In this document: one piece after another, positions 38,464-38,637 of the stretch
How the letters are laid out: the number at the start of each line of letters is the position of its first letter
Numbering within the stretch: the stretch's first letter is position 1
Made by a program: the position numbers and the translations under genes
The notes under the pieces: generated by a model
What the model saw: the letters and a program-made list of their open reading frames with translations, nothing else
Told to the model about the DNA's origin: nothing
The model's database searches: none
Source: Deltaproteobacteria bacterium
GTDB lineage: Bacteria > UBA10199 > SPLOWO2-01-44-7
Direction: 5' to 3'
Length of the DNA stretch: 38,637 nt
NCBI GenBank assembly: GCA_030648035.1
Contig: JAUSII010000046.1
Coordinates: forward strand, 1-38,637

Positions 38464-38637
38464 CTAATAAAAAGAGAGAATCAAAACCCCCAGTAAAAAG
38501 CCCAAACTGACCAGTCCGTTGGTGGTGAAAAAAGCGGCATTGATTTTGGAGAGGTCGTCGGGTTTGACGAGCCGGTGTTCGTAGTAAAAGGCGGCTCCGA
38601 TGAGGGCGATCAGCAATAGATAGCTGCTGGAAAAACC
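38464..38637 (-). CDS. UbiA-family prenyltransferase, C-terminal fragment (cut by window edge)
   Basis: Not in the ORF track. The 57 visible residues end the gene: a hydrophobic helix (SSYLLLIALIGAAFYYEH), then RLVKPDDLSKINAAFFTTNG, then a last membrane helix. The EH-x-LV-x-PDDLS-x-[VI]-NAAFF-T-x-NG pattern is the familiar C-terminus of 4-hydroxybenzoate polyprenyltransferase-type enzymes, which attach the isoprenoid tail during ubiquinone or menaquinone synthesis. This fits the quinone-linked ETF chain in the same window. Whether it is UbiA or MqnP-like cannot be told from the tail. Confidence 0.8.
   Translation of the reverse strand, partial: GFSSSYLLLIALIGAAFYYEHRLVKPDDLSKINAAFFTTNGLVSLGFLLGVLILSFY

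Overview
The window comes from a Gram-negative, quinone-respiring bacterium. The evidence is TatC, a TolC-family outer membrane protein, an MlaC-like phospholipid shuttle, several lipoprotein signals, a predicted outer membrane beta-barrel, and a complete ETF / acyl-CoA dehydrogenase / ETF:quinone oxidoreductase chain. The gene mix looks like an uncultivated deltaproteobacterial-grade lineage. That is inference, since no rRNA or other marker is present. I see no tRNA, rRNA or CRISPR array.

Layout. (1) 1-8250, chromosomal core: a structured element at the left edge, a secreted VWA protein (-), tatC, an orphan histidine kinase with a near-consensus promoter, and a TolC / MlaC-like / phosphodiesterase operon. 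(2) 8217-19980, an accessory region built like a stack of cassettes. It holds an AbiEi/AbiEii-type toxin-antitoxin (TA) pair, a predicted beta-barrel protein coupled to an HEIGH metalloprotease, a second AbiE-like pair, a DUF262/DUF1524 (GmrSD-like) nuclease coupled to a PIN-like protein, a small secreted CGIKPAPP protein, an ORF6N protein, and a DUF2442-XRE protein with a broken partner. Short repeats separate these modules. The most telling is a 36-bp copy of the phosphodiesterase 3' end that borders both AbiE-like cassettes. (3) 20000-29430, core metabolism: etfB, etfA, acyl-CoA dehydrogenase, deoxynucleoside kinase, ETF:quinone oxidoreductase, gamma-glutamyltransferase, larE and larB. Three copies of a palindromic repeat end within 8-11 bases of start codons here. 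(4) 29430-33590: two tiny lysine-rich genes, a P1-nuclease/phospholipase C-like secreted protein, hpt, grxC, a metallo-beta-lactamase lipoprotein, and two clusters of long inverted-repeat elements. (5) 33586-38637: an unknown soluble protein, two exported proteins in an overlapping pair, a TPR protein, and the C-terminus of a UbiA-family prenyltransferase.

How it fits together. EtfAB, the acyl-CoA dehydrogenase and ETF:quinone oxidoreductase would pass electrons from acyl-CoA oxidation to the quinone pool, and the UbiA-type enzyme probably contributes to quinone synthesis. LarE and LarB make the nickel-pincer nucleotide cofactor. The accessory region is dominated by defence and toxin-antitoxin genes.

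Most unusual signal. There are two families of non-coding structured elements. Type I (three copies) has a 16-30 bp closing stem whose sequence differs in every copy, around two hairpins. The second hairpin keeps a (T)CCGA loop, a 10-bp helix ending GGG/CCC and a bulged A, although its stem sequence changes completely. Type II (two copies) has a 99-bp core that is identical between copies inside 27-28 bp closing stems that are mostly different yet self-complementary. At both loci type II precedes type I in the same orientation. This pattern of kept structure and changed sequence suggests an undescribed structured RNA or single-stranded DNA element family.
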